DNA of 37,815 bases. Origin: a virus. The DNA is taken from the IMG/VR virus record IMGVR_UViG_3300034355_000250, positions 1 to 37,815 of that record. One strand, written 5' to 3'. The notes beneath the pieces are model-generated. The model ran no database searches and was not told where the DNA came from. It was given only the letters and a program-made list of their open reading frames with translations. Below are positions 25,272 to 30,463 of this stretch, piece after piece. Made by a program: the position numbers and the translations under genes. How positions within the stretch are numbered: the first letter of the stretch is position 1; every line of letters begins with the position of its first letter.

Positions 25272-25433
25272 TCATCTATCCCGCCAAGGTAGCACAAAGT
25301 CGCTAACCTTTAGGGGGATAAACGGCACAAAATCTAGCCATTTAAGCAAATTCATGTAGTTTTCCATATCTTCGCCACGAAGGCCTTTAATGGTTGGGTC
25401 TTGGTCAACAGGGCCACTTTTAAACGCATACAT
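25272..25433 (-). CDS. Small protein of unknown function (53 aa)
   Basis: A 53-residue protein starting at ATG 25433, which overlaps the previous stop (TAATG) and has GGAGAA upstream. It contains KSGPVDQDPTIKGLRGEDMENYMNLLKWLDFVPFIP. An in-frame ATG 39 bases upstream lies inside the preceding gene and is not preferred. Unknown function; conserved aromatic and Pro residues suggest a folded small protein. Confidence 0.7.
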   Translation of the reverse strand: MYAFKSGPVDQDPTIKGLRGEDMENYMNLLKWLDFVPFIPLKVSDFVLPWRDR

Positions 25434-25672
25434 TAGAAATTCTCCAATTTGATTAGTCTGTCTAAATACCATCTTGCTTTGCGTAAATCTTCAACGCCGC
25501 CTTTATCTCTAAAGCGCCATTGATACTTAAAAACATTACCGCGCAGATACCCACGAAACTCATCTTGCGTAAGCATTGCTTCCATCGCGTCGATGCACTG
25601 CATCTTGTCGCCTTGATAATGTGCTGGCGCGTTTACGCTATCGCTTTCATGTACACTGTCACCTTTTAACAT
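25433..25672 (-). CDS. DUF3310 protein (T7 gp1.7-related)
   Basis: A 79-residue protein with the clear DUF3310 pattern: VNAPAHYQ, then MQCIDAMEAMLTQDEFRGYLRGNVFKYQWRFRDKGGVEDLRKARWYLDRLI. The domain is that of T7 gene 1.7, a nucleotide kinase, though most single-domain members are of unproven activity. ATG 25672 has GGGAG upstream and overlaps the previous stop; a TTG 15 bases earlier is in frame but lies before the ribosome site. Confidence 0.88.
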   Translation of the reverse strand: MLKGDSVHESDSVNAPAHYQGDKMQCIDAMEAMLTQDEFRGYLRGNVFKYQWRFRDKGGVEDLRKARWYLDRLIKLENF

Positions 25673-26250
25673 AGCGTCATCTCCCAACGTTTAGGCACTA
25701 AATAGTGCGTTCTTAGAAATTCCATAAAGTGCTGATTACGTCGTCTGCCCATTGGGCGTTTAGGTTTGCTTCTGGTTTCTTCGTCACGTTGTTTTTTAGC
25801 CATCAATTTAGCGCAGTTTGCTTCCAGTAAACTTTTACGAAAATACGCGCGAGAGTATCCATTTTCTATTCGACGAATAAACGGTTCTCCGCGCATGAGC
25901 GCTGACACGCTAGGGTAGCGCAAATCGTTTTCATCACAGAAGTCAATCATGGTCATCTCATCTTCGCCTGCTTTAATAACCTTGATGTTACTAATGCTTA
26001 AGTTGCACGGGTTGCCGTCTAAATACTCTACCGCGTCAGTATGCTTCGGATACCATCCATAAGCTAAAAACACGGCAATTTTCCACGCTAGAAAGTAGGA
26101 GTGCATACCGCTTTTCTTGACGTTAATGGTGGCGTTTTTGTTTTTCCAGTTAAGCGCGGCAGGCGTATTTGCGCCGCCTTTGAAGAAGTGTCCGGTGTTA
26201 CTGTTGTATCGTATCGCGCTTCTTATAATTTCTAACTCGTTATCTTTCAT
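25666..26250 (-). CDS. Degenerate HNH-type endonuclease-like protein
   Basis: A 194-residue protein. The middle (SYFLAWKIAVFLAYGWYPKHTDAVEYLDGNPCNLSISNIKVI) follows the phage HNH_3 layout, where AxRLAWxLxxG is followed by IDHxNGxxxDNRxxNLR. Here the expected IDH His is replaced (VEYLDGN) and the Asn-Arg pair is changed, so catalysis is doubtful. The basic C-terminus (KPKRPMGRRRNQH) may bind DNA. It is either an inactivated homing endonuclease or one reused as a regulator. The start may also be GTG six bases upstream; both overlap the preceding gene. Confidence 0.65.
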   Translation of the reverse strand: MKDNELEIIRSAIRYNSNTGHFFKGGANTPAALNWKNKNATINVKKSGMHSYFLAWKIAVFLAYGWYPKHTDAVEYLDGNPCNLSISNIKVIKAGEDEMTMIDFCDENDLRYPSVSALMRGEPFIRRIENGYSRAYFRKSLLEANCAKLMAKKQRDEETRSKPKRPMGRRRNQHFMEFLRTHYLVPKRWEMTLC

Positions 26251-26476
26251 TTCCACTTACCACGTCAAAAAATCGTAATCTGTCGTCCATCGTCAAGTTG
26301 TTTAGCGCTTTGTATAGCTTGCGCGTTTCGCCGTTGTGCTGACGTACCAAGCGCCGGCATCTAGCACGAAAGCGTTGCTCGTTAAGCTCGTTAATTAAGC
26401 CAAGCGTAAACACTTCGCTAGTAAATCTGTCTTTTAAGAAAGGACTAAGCCCTATAAAAATCTGTGAAATGTTCAT
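26240..26476 (-). CDS. Small basic protein of unknown function (78 aa)
   Basis: A 78-residue helical, basic protein (LINELNEQRFRARCRRLVRQHNGETRKLYKALNNLTMDDRLRFFDVV). The ATG at 26476 overlaps the stop of the zinc-binding protein (ATGA). The ribosome site is weak, so translation is probably coupled. It resembles no family I can name; Arg-rich helices suggest binding to nucleic acid or the host polymerase. Confidence 0.7.
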   Translation of the reverse strand: MNISQIFIGLSPFLKDRFTSEVFTLGLINELNEQRFRARCRRLVRQHNGETRKLYKALNNLTMDDRLRFFDVVSGNER

Positions 26477-26631
26477 CTTTGGTGCCGTATATCGTTAAAA
26501 ATGGGTCTTCGTTCTTTGCAGCGGTCACACTCGCGGTAACCAAGGCTATTATATATGCGCCAATGGTCATGTTTACAGTCAACCGTTGTTGGCGCAGGCG
26601 TCACTGGTGATACGGGTTTTACTAATGACAT
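26473..26631 (-). CDS. Small Cys/His zinc-binding protein (52 aa)
   Basis: A 52-residue frame with AGGAA before ATG 26631 and an ATGA overlap at its end. The sequence contains DCKHDHWRIYNSLGYRECDRCKERR, giving Cys-Lys-His-x-His and Cys-x-x-Cys, a good zinc-ribbon set of ligands. Short zinc-binding proteins of this form occur among early phage genes, sometimes as inhibitors or adaptors of host enzymes. The start overlaps the 25-residue membrane peptide by ten bases. Confidence 0.75.
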   Translation of the reverse strand: MSLVKPVSPVTPAPTTVDCKHDHWRIYNSLGYRECDRCKERRPIFNDIRHQR

Positions 26632-26699
26632 AGCCAAATTCCTGTTAGAAATAAAACCCCGATATAAAACATGAGCGCCGCAATGTCATCGATTTGCAT
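26622..26699 (-). CDS. 25-residue membrane peptide
   Basis: The ATG at 26699 overlaps the stop of the previous gene (TAATG with GGAGG upstream) and the frame ends ten bases inside the zinc-protein gene. Its core IAALMFYIGVLFLTGIWL is a single membrane helix. Strong ribosome site, coupling on both sides and hydrophobic pattern all argue that it is a real gene. The role is unknown. Confidence 0.6.
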   Translation of the reverse strand: MQIDDIAALMFYIGVLFLTGIWLCH

Positions 26700-26833
26700 T
26701 ACCCTTCCTCCAGTGCGCGAAGCATTAACTTCAGTTGTTCGATTTCTTTGAGGAGTTGAAGTTTAATTTTCTTCAACTCTTTTTTGTTTTTCTGCGCCAT
26801 TTCTAATCTTTTAAAGCATTCGTCTTTGGTCAT
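26699..26833 (-). CDS. Small coiled-coil protein (44 aa)
   Basis: A 44-residue, strongly charged helix (KKELKKIKLQLLKEIEQLKLMLRALEEG) with heptad-spaced Leu residues, so a coiled coil is likely. ATG 26833 overlaps the previous stop (ATGA) and TAA overlaps the next ATG. Function unknown; it could dimerise or bind the neighbouring small proteins. Confidence 0.65.
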   Translation of the reverse strand: MTKDECFKRLEMAQKNKKELKKIKLQLLKEIEQLKLMLRALEEG

Positions 26834-27030
26834 TTTGACACCATATTACCTTGCACATCGCGCGTCATTTCATAAACACCGTACACTTTGCCGTCTCGTA
26901 ACATAAACTCTCCAATATTTGTTTTGATGATTTCATGGTAGTGTCTGTGTGTTGCGTAAATTGTTAACGTTGACGCAATAGCGCCAATTAAGAACGCGCC
27001 GACTGCAATCCAAAGTAGTTCATCTTTCAT
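26830..27030 (-). CDS. Small membrane protein (66 aa)
   Basis: A 66-residue protein with one N-terminal membrane segment (LLWIAVGAFLIGAIASTLTIYA) and a short periplasmic or cytoplasmic tail (GEFMLRDGKVYGVYEMTRDVQGNMVSK). ATG 27030 is chosen because it has AAAGGAAAG upstream and overlaps the previous stop; a longer frame from 27084 lies inside the upstream gene. Early phage membrane proteins of this size often act in superinfection exclusion or host inhibition, but nothing here shows that. Confidence 0.72.
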   Translation of the reverse strand: MKDELLWIAVGAFLIGAIASTLTIYATHRHYHEIIKTNIGEFMLRDGKVYGVYEMTRDVQGNMVSK

Positions 27031-27221
27031 TTTTTCTTTCCTTTGATTAGCGCTTTGATTTCGTCTAAATCGGTGACGCGCCACAAAAATGAGGGTGCGC
27101 CTGCTTCGGAGAATCGTTTACTGCCGATTGGAAATACACCTGACCGGCGGATATGGTAATCCATGCCGCTGCGGCTAATTCTATTCTGCTCACAGTATTT
27201 TTTTATTGTTGTTTCAGTCAT
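27027..27221 (-). CDS. Small DNA-binding protein with helix-turn-helix
   Basis: A 64-residue basic protein. Residues 4-30 (TTIKKYCEQNRISRSGMDYHIRRSGVFP) read as an HTH similar to those of small excisionase/AlpA-like regulators, and LDEIKALIKGKKK ends in a basic tail. With no integrase present, a transcription regulator of the early region is more likely than an excisionase. It overlaps both neighbours. Confidence 0.65.
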   Translation of the reverse strand: MTETTIKKYCEQNRISRSGMDYHIRRSGVFPIGSKRFSEAGAPSFLWRVTDLDEIKALIKGKKK

Positions 27222-27466
27222 TCTACTACTCCCATAGCGCTGTCGTTACAGACAGCCATAATGACCCGTGTGGGGCGTTTACTCATTTGATACGCGCCAA
27301 TGACAAGACCCCATTCTTCACGCGCGTTTGTACACGCTTTCATCGAATCATACGGTATGGTGTTGGTCGTGTACGCAATCGTTTCGTGAGATGTTGTTCT
27401 GCCGCGTTTGTCGATATTAGTATCGACCGTTAAAAACGACAGTGTTAAAACTAACGATGCGCTCAT
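27218..27466 (-). CDS. Hypothetical protein with hydrophobic N-terminus (82 aa)
   Basis: An 82-residue protein with a short hydrophobic start (MSASLVLTLSFLTVDT) and then ETIAYTTNTIPYDSMKACTNAREEWGLVIGAYQMSKRP. The N-terminus may be a signal sequence, though it lacks positive charge at the front. ATG 27466 overlaps the previous stop. No known family. Confidence 0.65.
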   Translation of the reverse strand: MSASLVLTLSFLTVDTNIDKRGRTTSHETIAYTTNTIPYDSMKACTNAREEWGLVIGAYQMSKRPTRVIMAVCNDSAMGVVE

Positions 27467-27609
27467 CTCATCACCTGTTTCATGATTTTACGAAGACGTG
27501 TAATTTCAGTTAGCGCTGACAAATGTAAACGCGCCATTATTAAGAAGCAAAACAGCATAATAAGGTATGCCAAATTGCTTTCATCAAGGTATTGTAAAAA
27601 TTCAATCAT
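27463..27609 (-). CDS. Small membrane protein (48 aa)
   Basis: A 48-residue protein with one membrane helix (YLIMLFCFLIMARLHLSAL) and a basic C-terminus (RLRKIMKQVMR), predicted inside. ATG 27609 has GGAGAGAG upstream and overlaps the end of the VRR-NUC gene by eight bases. A longer frame from 27771 overlaps that nuclease gene and is not used. Function unknown. Confidence 0.65.
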   Translation of the reverse strand: MIEFLQYLDESNLAYLIMLFCFLIMARLHLSALTEITRLRKIMKQVMR

Positions 27610-27877
27610 TGTTCTCTCTCCAGTTGTTAATATCTTCTTTGCTCCAAAGACAAGCGTACTTTTGATTAAGTTTGCCCATGTCTGATGCAAAAACTTTTTG
27701 CAGTGCTGACAGCTTGCCACCTGCGGTTTTAAGCTCAATAAACCATGTACTGCCATTAGGTAAACACACAATTCTATCTGCCACTCCCCGACAAGCAGGG
27801 GAGGTGAACTTATACGATTTGCCGTCCATTTCTTTGACGACTTTTATTAAGTATTTTTCGATGTCTTTTTCTAACAT
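27602..27877 (-). CDS. VRR-NUC domain nuclease
   Basis: A 91-residue single-domain VRR-NUC protein: LEKDIEKYLIKVVKEMDGKSYKF, then CRGVADRIVCLPNGSTWFIELKTAGGKLSALQKVF. The catalytic acid Asp (VADRI), the ExK pair (IELK) and the Gln (ALQK) of the PD-(D/E)XK fold are all present. Stand-alone VRR-NUC proteins are common phage nucleases, probably resolving or cutting structured DNA. It is the first gene of the leftward operon. Its ATG has no ribosome site and lies at the predicted transcription start, so the message may be leaderless. Confidence 0.93.
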   Translation of the reverse strand: MLEKDIEKYLIKVVKEMDGKSYKFTSPACRGVADRIVCLPNGSTWFIELKTAGGKLSALQKVFASDMGKLNQKYACLWSKEDINNWRENND

Positions 27878-27883
27878 GGCTAA

Positions 27884-27912
27884 AGTTTATCATTGCAAAC
27901 TTTTCTTTGCAA
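27884..27912 (-). promoter_or_regulatory. Promoter of the leftward early operon
   Basis: Reading leftward: TTGCAA (27907-27912), exactly 17 bases, then TAAACT (27884-27889) with an upstream TG giving an extended -10. The expected start of transcription falls at or next to base 27877, the A of the VRR-NUC ATG. The -35 hexamer is a palindrome and is one of two TTGCAA copies here. Confidence 0.7.
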
Positions 27913-27918
27913 ACTTTT
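27894..27918. repeat. Direct repeat TTGCAAACTTTT, operator candidate
   Basis: TTGCAAACTTTT occurs at 27894-27905 and 27907-27918, 13 bases apart, exactly between the two divergent promoters. One copy overlaps the -35 box of the leftward promoter and the other its spacer. It could bind a regulator that switches between the two arms. TTTGCAAA recurs at 35085-35092. Confidence 0.5.
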
Positions 27919-27920
27919 TT

Positions 27921-27929
27921 TGATATACT
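27921..27929 (+). promoter_or_regulatory. Promoter of the rightward replication operon (extended -10)
   Basis: TGATATACT is an extended -10 element (TG, one base, TATACT). The -35 position (27901-27906) is T-rich without a good hexamer, which is usual for extended -10 promoters. Transcription would start near 27936, giving a leader of about 24 bases with AGAGGTG before the ATG at 27960. Confidence 0.6.
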
Positions 27930-27959
27930 GCAACCTCACTAAACAATTAGAGGTGAATT

Positions 27960-28121
27960 ATGAGAGTAAGACAAAGAGGATTCAATCGAAGCGATGTGAA
28001 ATGGCGCAGTTTTCCATACTCAATGTTTATTGTAGACATGAATATGATGCACATATTTAAAAAAGAACGCTCTCATAAAGTCCATGCGGTACTAAAAAGA
28101 ATAGGAGCAATAAGATGGTGA
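27960..28121 (+). CDS. Small basic early protein (53 aa)
   Basis: First gene of the rightward early operon, with AGAGGTG five bases before ATG 27960. The 53-residue product is very basic (RVRQRGFNRSDVKWRSF and IFKKERSHKVHAVLKRIGA), with a Met-rich middle. Such short cationic first-early proteins often bind host enzymes or DNA. It overlaps the next start. Confidence 0.65.
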   Translation: MRVRQRGFNRSDVKWRSFPYSMFIVDMNMMHIFKKERSHKVHAVLKRIGAIRW

Positions 28122-28189
28122 ATGATTTGTACGATATGAGCAAGTGCCTGTGGCGTGGATGTCAACAAAAGGAGGAGGTGAAGTTATGA
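28115..28189 (+). CDS. Tiny coupled early open frame (24 aa)
   Basis: ATG 28115 overlaps the end of the 53-residue gene and has AGGAG seven bases upstream (28103-28107). TGA 28187-28189 overlaps the next ATG. The peptide contains MSKCLWRGCQQKEEV. Ribosome site and coupling on both sides are as good as for its neighbours. It may serve only to carry ribosomes to the next start. Confidence 0.5.
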   Translation: MVNDLYDMSKCLWRGCQQKEEVKL

Positions 28190-28524
28190 GTAAAGAAAGA
28201 GAGTTGTTAAAAAGAGTGCGAGATACACTGCGCGGATTAGAAGAAACCCACTATGACCTTTATTGGGACATACAAGCTGAACTAGACCTAGCGCCACAAA
28301 AACGTGAGCCAGCACAAACGGCACGTGAGATGTATCAGCGTGGCTATGCAAAAGCCAAGGATGATTTAAAGCGTGAACAAGATGTCGTTATTCAAAAACT
28401 AACTGAACACCTTGAAAGAGTTTTATTTGCATGGGGAATGGGTAGACCGCTATCAGAAGAAAATGATTTGTATATGGATGCTTATTATTATTTAAAAGGA
28501 TTGAAAGATGATGCCAATGACTAA
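28186..28524 (+). CDS. Hypothetical helical early protein (112 aa)
   Basis: A 112-residue charged helical protein (LLKRVRDTLRGLEETHYDLYWDIQAELD, then AREMYQRGYAKAKDDLKREQDVV). ATG 28186 is chosen because GGAGGAGGTG sits just before it; an earlier in-frame start at 28144 lies before this site. The opening resembles short phage proteins of the LLxxxxxxLE...YDLxxxIxAxL kind, all of unknown function. Confidence 0.75.
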   Translation: MSKERELLKRVRDTLRGLEETHYDLYWDIQAELDLAPQKREPAQTAREMYQRGYAKAKDDLKREQDVVIQKLTEHLERVLFAWGMGRPLSEENDLYMDAYYYLKGLKDDAND

Positions 28525-28678
28525 ATGTGGAAAGTTTTATTACTACGGCAGGAAGTCACGAGTGAAGATGATGGACGAATTAAACCTGCGGTACGACATA
28601 GATAAAGACCATGTAAGAAATTATTTAAAACACTTTTGGAGAACAGTAAATGAGCCATTCAAGTATTGCTGGCGGTAG
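28508..28678 (+). CDS. Small basic protein (56 aa) overlapping the nuclease gene
   Basis: A frame from ATG 28508 (also ATG 28511 and 28517) to TAG 28676-28678. AAAGG precedes it, and it overlaps the 3' end of one gene and the first 29 bases of the DUF2800 gene. It contains CGKFYYYGRKSRVKMMDELNLRYDIDKDHVRNYLKHFWR. Aromatic and basic content suggests a folded or nucleic-acid-binding peptide. It fills what would otherwise be a gap of about 125 bases. Confidence 0.55.
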   Translation: MMPMTKCGKFYYYGRKSRVKMMDELNLRYDIDKDHVRNYLKHFWRTVNEPFKYCWR

Positions 28679-29768
28679 CACCGCCAAACGAGTTATCGCC
28701 TGTCCTGCCAGTGTTAAGCTGGTGCAACAAATGCCACCTAAGCCGTCGTCATCGTATGCCGATGAAGGGACGCTTTGCCACCTTGCGATGGAGAAGTTAC
28801 TTACTGAGGATAACTTCAACATTTACAGTTTGTCGTATGCGGGCATTGATATGACGACTGAGCTGGCAAAAGAAAAGATTGAACCGGCGCTGGCGGCGCT
28901 TGATGAAATTGACCCTTCTAAATCGATGGAGTTTATCGTTGAAGCTAACGTAAGCTACGGTGATTTCTTGCCTGACGTGTTTGGTAGCGTTGACCTTATT
29001 GGCAGATTAGGTGACCGCGCTGTCATATTAGATTGGAAATTTGGCAGTGGCGTTAGCGTGGAAGTGGAAGAAAACGAGCAGCTCATGTTTTACGCCGCCG
29101 CCGCTATGCGTACAAAAGGGCTAGAATGGGTGTTTGATGGCGCGGCGTCTATTGAACTTGTGATTGTTCAGCCTCCGTCTGTTAAGCGCTGGAAAACCAC
29201 CGCCAAGCGCATTCGTGAGTTTGAGAAAACGCTTAAGAAAGCTATCGATTTGTCTGAAACACCTGATGCACCGTTAGCCAGTGGCAAACACTGCAAGTGG
29301 TGCGCAGCTAAACCAACTTGTCCTTTAATGACAGGTGAGGTAGATAGAGCGCTGAAAGCAACGCTAGATAATATTGATGCAGAATCTATTGCAAACTATT
29401 TACAACAAGCTGAAATTCTGGAACAATGGATTACCGATTTGAGAGCATTAGCGTTTCAAATGCTCGAAGCGGGCAAACCAGTCCCTAACTACAAACTTGT
29501 TGCAAAGCGGGGGACAAGAAAATGGACTAATGAGGCGCAAGCAGTCGAATCGCTTTTGGCTCTTGGTCTGACAAATGATGACATCTACGATTCCAAATTG
29601 GTTTCGCCGGCGCAAGCAGAGAAGAAATTAAAGGCTCTGAAACTGCCCATGCCGGATGATGTTGTCGCAGTGGTATCTTCTGGCAGTACAATGGCGCACG
29701 AATCTGACCCGCGTCCTACTGTCTTATTAATCGGGCAACAATTAACAAACGCCCTCAATAAACTTTAA
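28650..29768 (+). CDS. DUF2800 nuclease (Cas4/RecB-like PD-(D/E)XK)
   Basis: A 372-residue protein with the DUF2800 layout: RVIACPASVKL near the start, SSYADEGTLCHLAMEKLL, then the nuclease core VFGSVDLIGRLGDRAVILDWKFGSG (Asp and the DxK pair), ENEQLMFYAAAA with the QxxxY motif, and the Cys cluster HCKWCAAKPTCPL, which suggests an iron-sulphur cluster with the N-terminal Cys. It is probably a DNA exonuclease for recombination or end processing. In related phages it is followed by an annealing or SSB-like protein, as here. Confidence 0.9.
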   Translation: MSHSSIAGGSTAKRVIACPASVKLVQQMPPKPSSSYADEGTLCHLAMEKLLTEDNFNIYSLSYAGIDMTTELAKEKIEPALAALDEIDPSKSMEFIVEANVSYGDFLPDVFGSVDLIGRLGDRAVILDWKFGSGVSVEVEENEQLMFYAAAAMRTKGLEWVFDGAASIELVIVQPPSVKRWKTTAKRIREFEKTLKKAIDLSETPDAPLASGKHCKWCAAKPTCPLMTGEVDRALKATLDNIDAESIANYLQQAEILEQWITDLRALAFQMLEAGKPVPNYKLVAKRGTRKWTNEAQAVESLLALGLTNDDIYDSKLVSPAQAEKKLKALKLPMPDDVVAVVSSGSTMAHESDPRPTVLLIGQQLTNALNKL

Positions 29769-29780
29769 AGGTAATCTAAA

Positions 29781-30425
29781 ATGAACAACGTATCTGTATT
29801 TGGCAACGCCAACCTTCCAGCAGTTAACAGCATCTCTAATGCACTTCGTAATATCCAAACTGACACCAGCAGCGCAGGTGGCGTGACTATCCTTAAAATG
29901 GACAGAACAGGTCACTGGGTATATGGCGCGTCTGAAACTGAAGTGGATAATGATTCTGTTTGGGCAGTTAATCCGTTCAGCTTTACGCACGGTTTTATTG
30001 CGTGGGGTGAAGGTGAAGTATTAGGTGAGAAAATGGTCAGCGTAACTGAGCCATTGCCACAAGTTGAGCCTGCGCCTGCCGCTGCTAAACGCGGTTGGGA
30101 AACGCAAGTAGGATTCTCCCTCAAATGTATTGACGGTGAAGACAAAGGTGAAGAAGTACGCTACACAGTCACCAGCGTGGGCGGTAAACGCGCCGTGCAA
30201 ACGTTAGCAGTCAATATCGCTAATCAGGTAGAAACAGACCAAACTAAACCTGTTGCGGTTGTATCTCTTGGTAAAGAACACTATCAACACAAAGCCTACG
30301 GGCGTATCTACACGCCGATGTTTGACATTGTGCAGTGGATTAGCCTTGACGGCGAACCTTCAGAAGATACACCTCAAGAAGTCATCGAAGATGACGCGCC
30401 TGCCACCCGCCGCAGACGCGCATAA
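29781..30425 (+). CDS. Probable ssDNA-binding or annealing protein
   Basis: A 214-residue protein between the DUF2800 nuclease and the polymerase. The place and size fit the SSB/annealing component of the module (DUF2815-like position). The middle is beta-rich with GFSLKCIDGEDKGEEVRYTVTSVGG, and the C-terminus is acidic (EPSEDTPQEVIEDD) before a short RRRRA end, like SSB tails with an added basic cap. No family hallmark is visible, so this is inference from context. Confidence 0.6.
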   Translation: MNNVSVFGNANLPAVNSISNALRNIQTDTSSAGGVTILKMDRTGHWVYGASETEVDNDSVWAVNPFSFTHGFIAWGEGEVLGEKMVSVTEPLPQVEPAPAAAKRGWETQVGFSLKCIDGEDKGEEVRYTVTSVGGKRAVQTLAVNIANQVETDQTKPVAVVSLGKEHYQHKAYGRIYTPMFDIVQWISLDGEPSEDTPQEVIEDDAPATRRRRA

Positions 30426-30430
30426 CCGAT

Positions 30431-30463
30431 AAGGAGAGGGCGGCTGAAAGGCCGCCTTTTTTT
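30431..30463 (+). promoter_or_regulatory. Hairpin and T-run between the ribosome site and the start of the polymerase
   Basis: AAGGAG at 30431-30436, then GGCGGC (30439-30444), loop TGAAAG, GCCGCC (30451-30456), seven T (30457-30463) and ATG directly at 30464. As DNA it is a textbook intrinsic terminator. As mRNA the hairpin would bring AAGGAG to an effective nine bases from the ATG. It could therefore attenuate transcription into the polymerase and also bridge ribosome binding for the transcripts that pass. Confidence 0.8.

Noticed and set aside
24892-25275. Minus-strand 127-residue frame
   Set aside because: Two thirds overlaps the SNF2 helicase in another frame. The small frame ending at 25154 fits the operon better.
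27027-27221. Excisionase indicating lysogeny
   Set aside because: The small HTH is compatible with AlpA/Xis, but no integrase, attachment site or repressor was found.
30439-30463. Plain terminator separating the polymerase from the upstream genes
   Set aside because: The hairpin ends at the only possible polymerase start and leaves no other ribosome site or promoter, so a bridging or attenuating role fits better than full termination.
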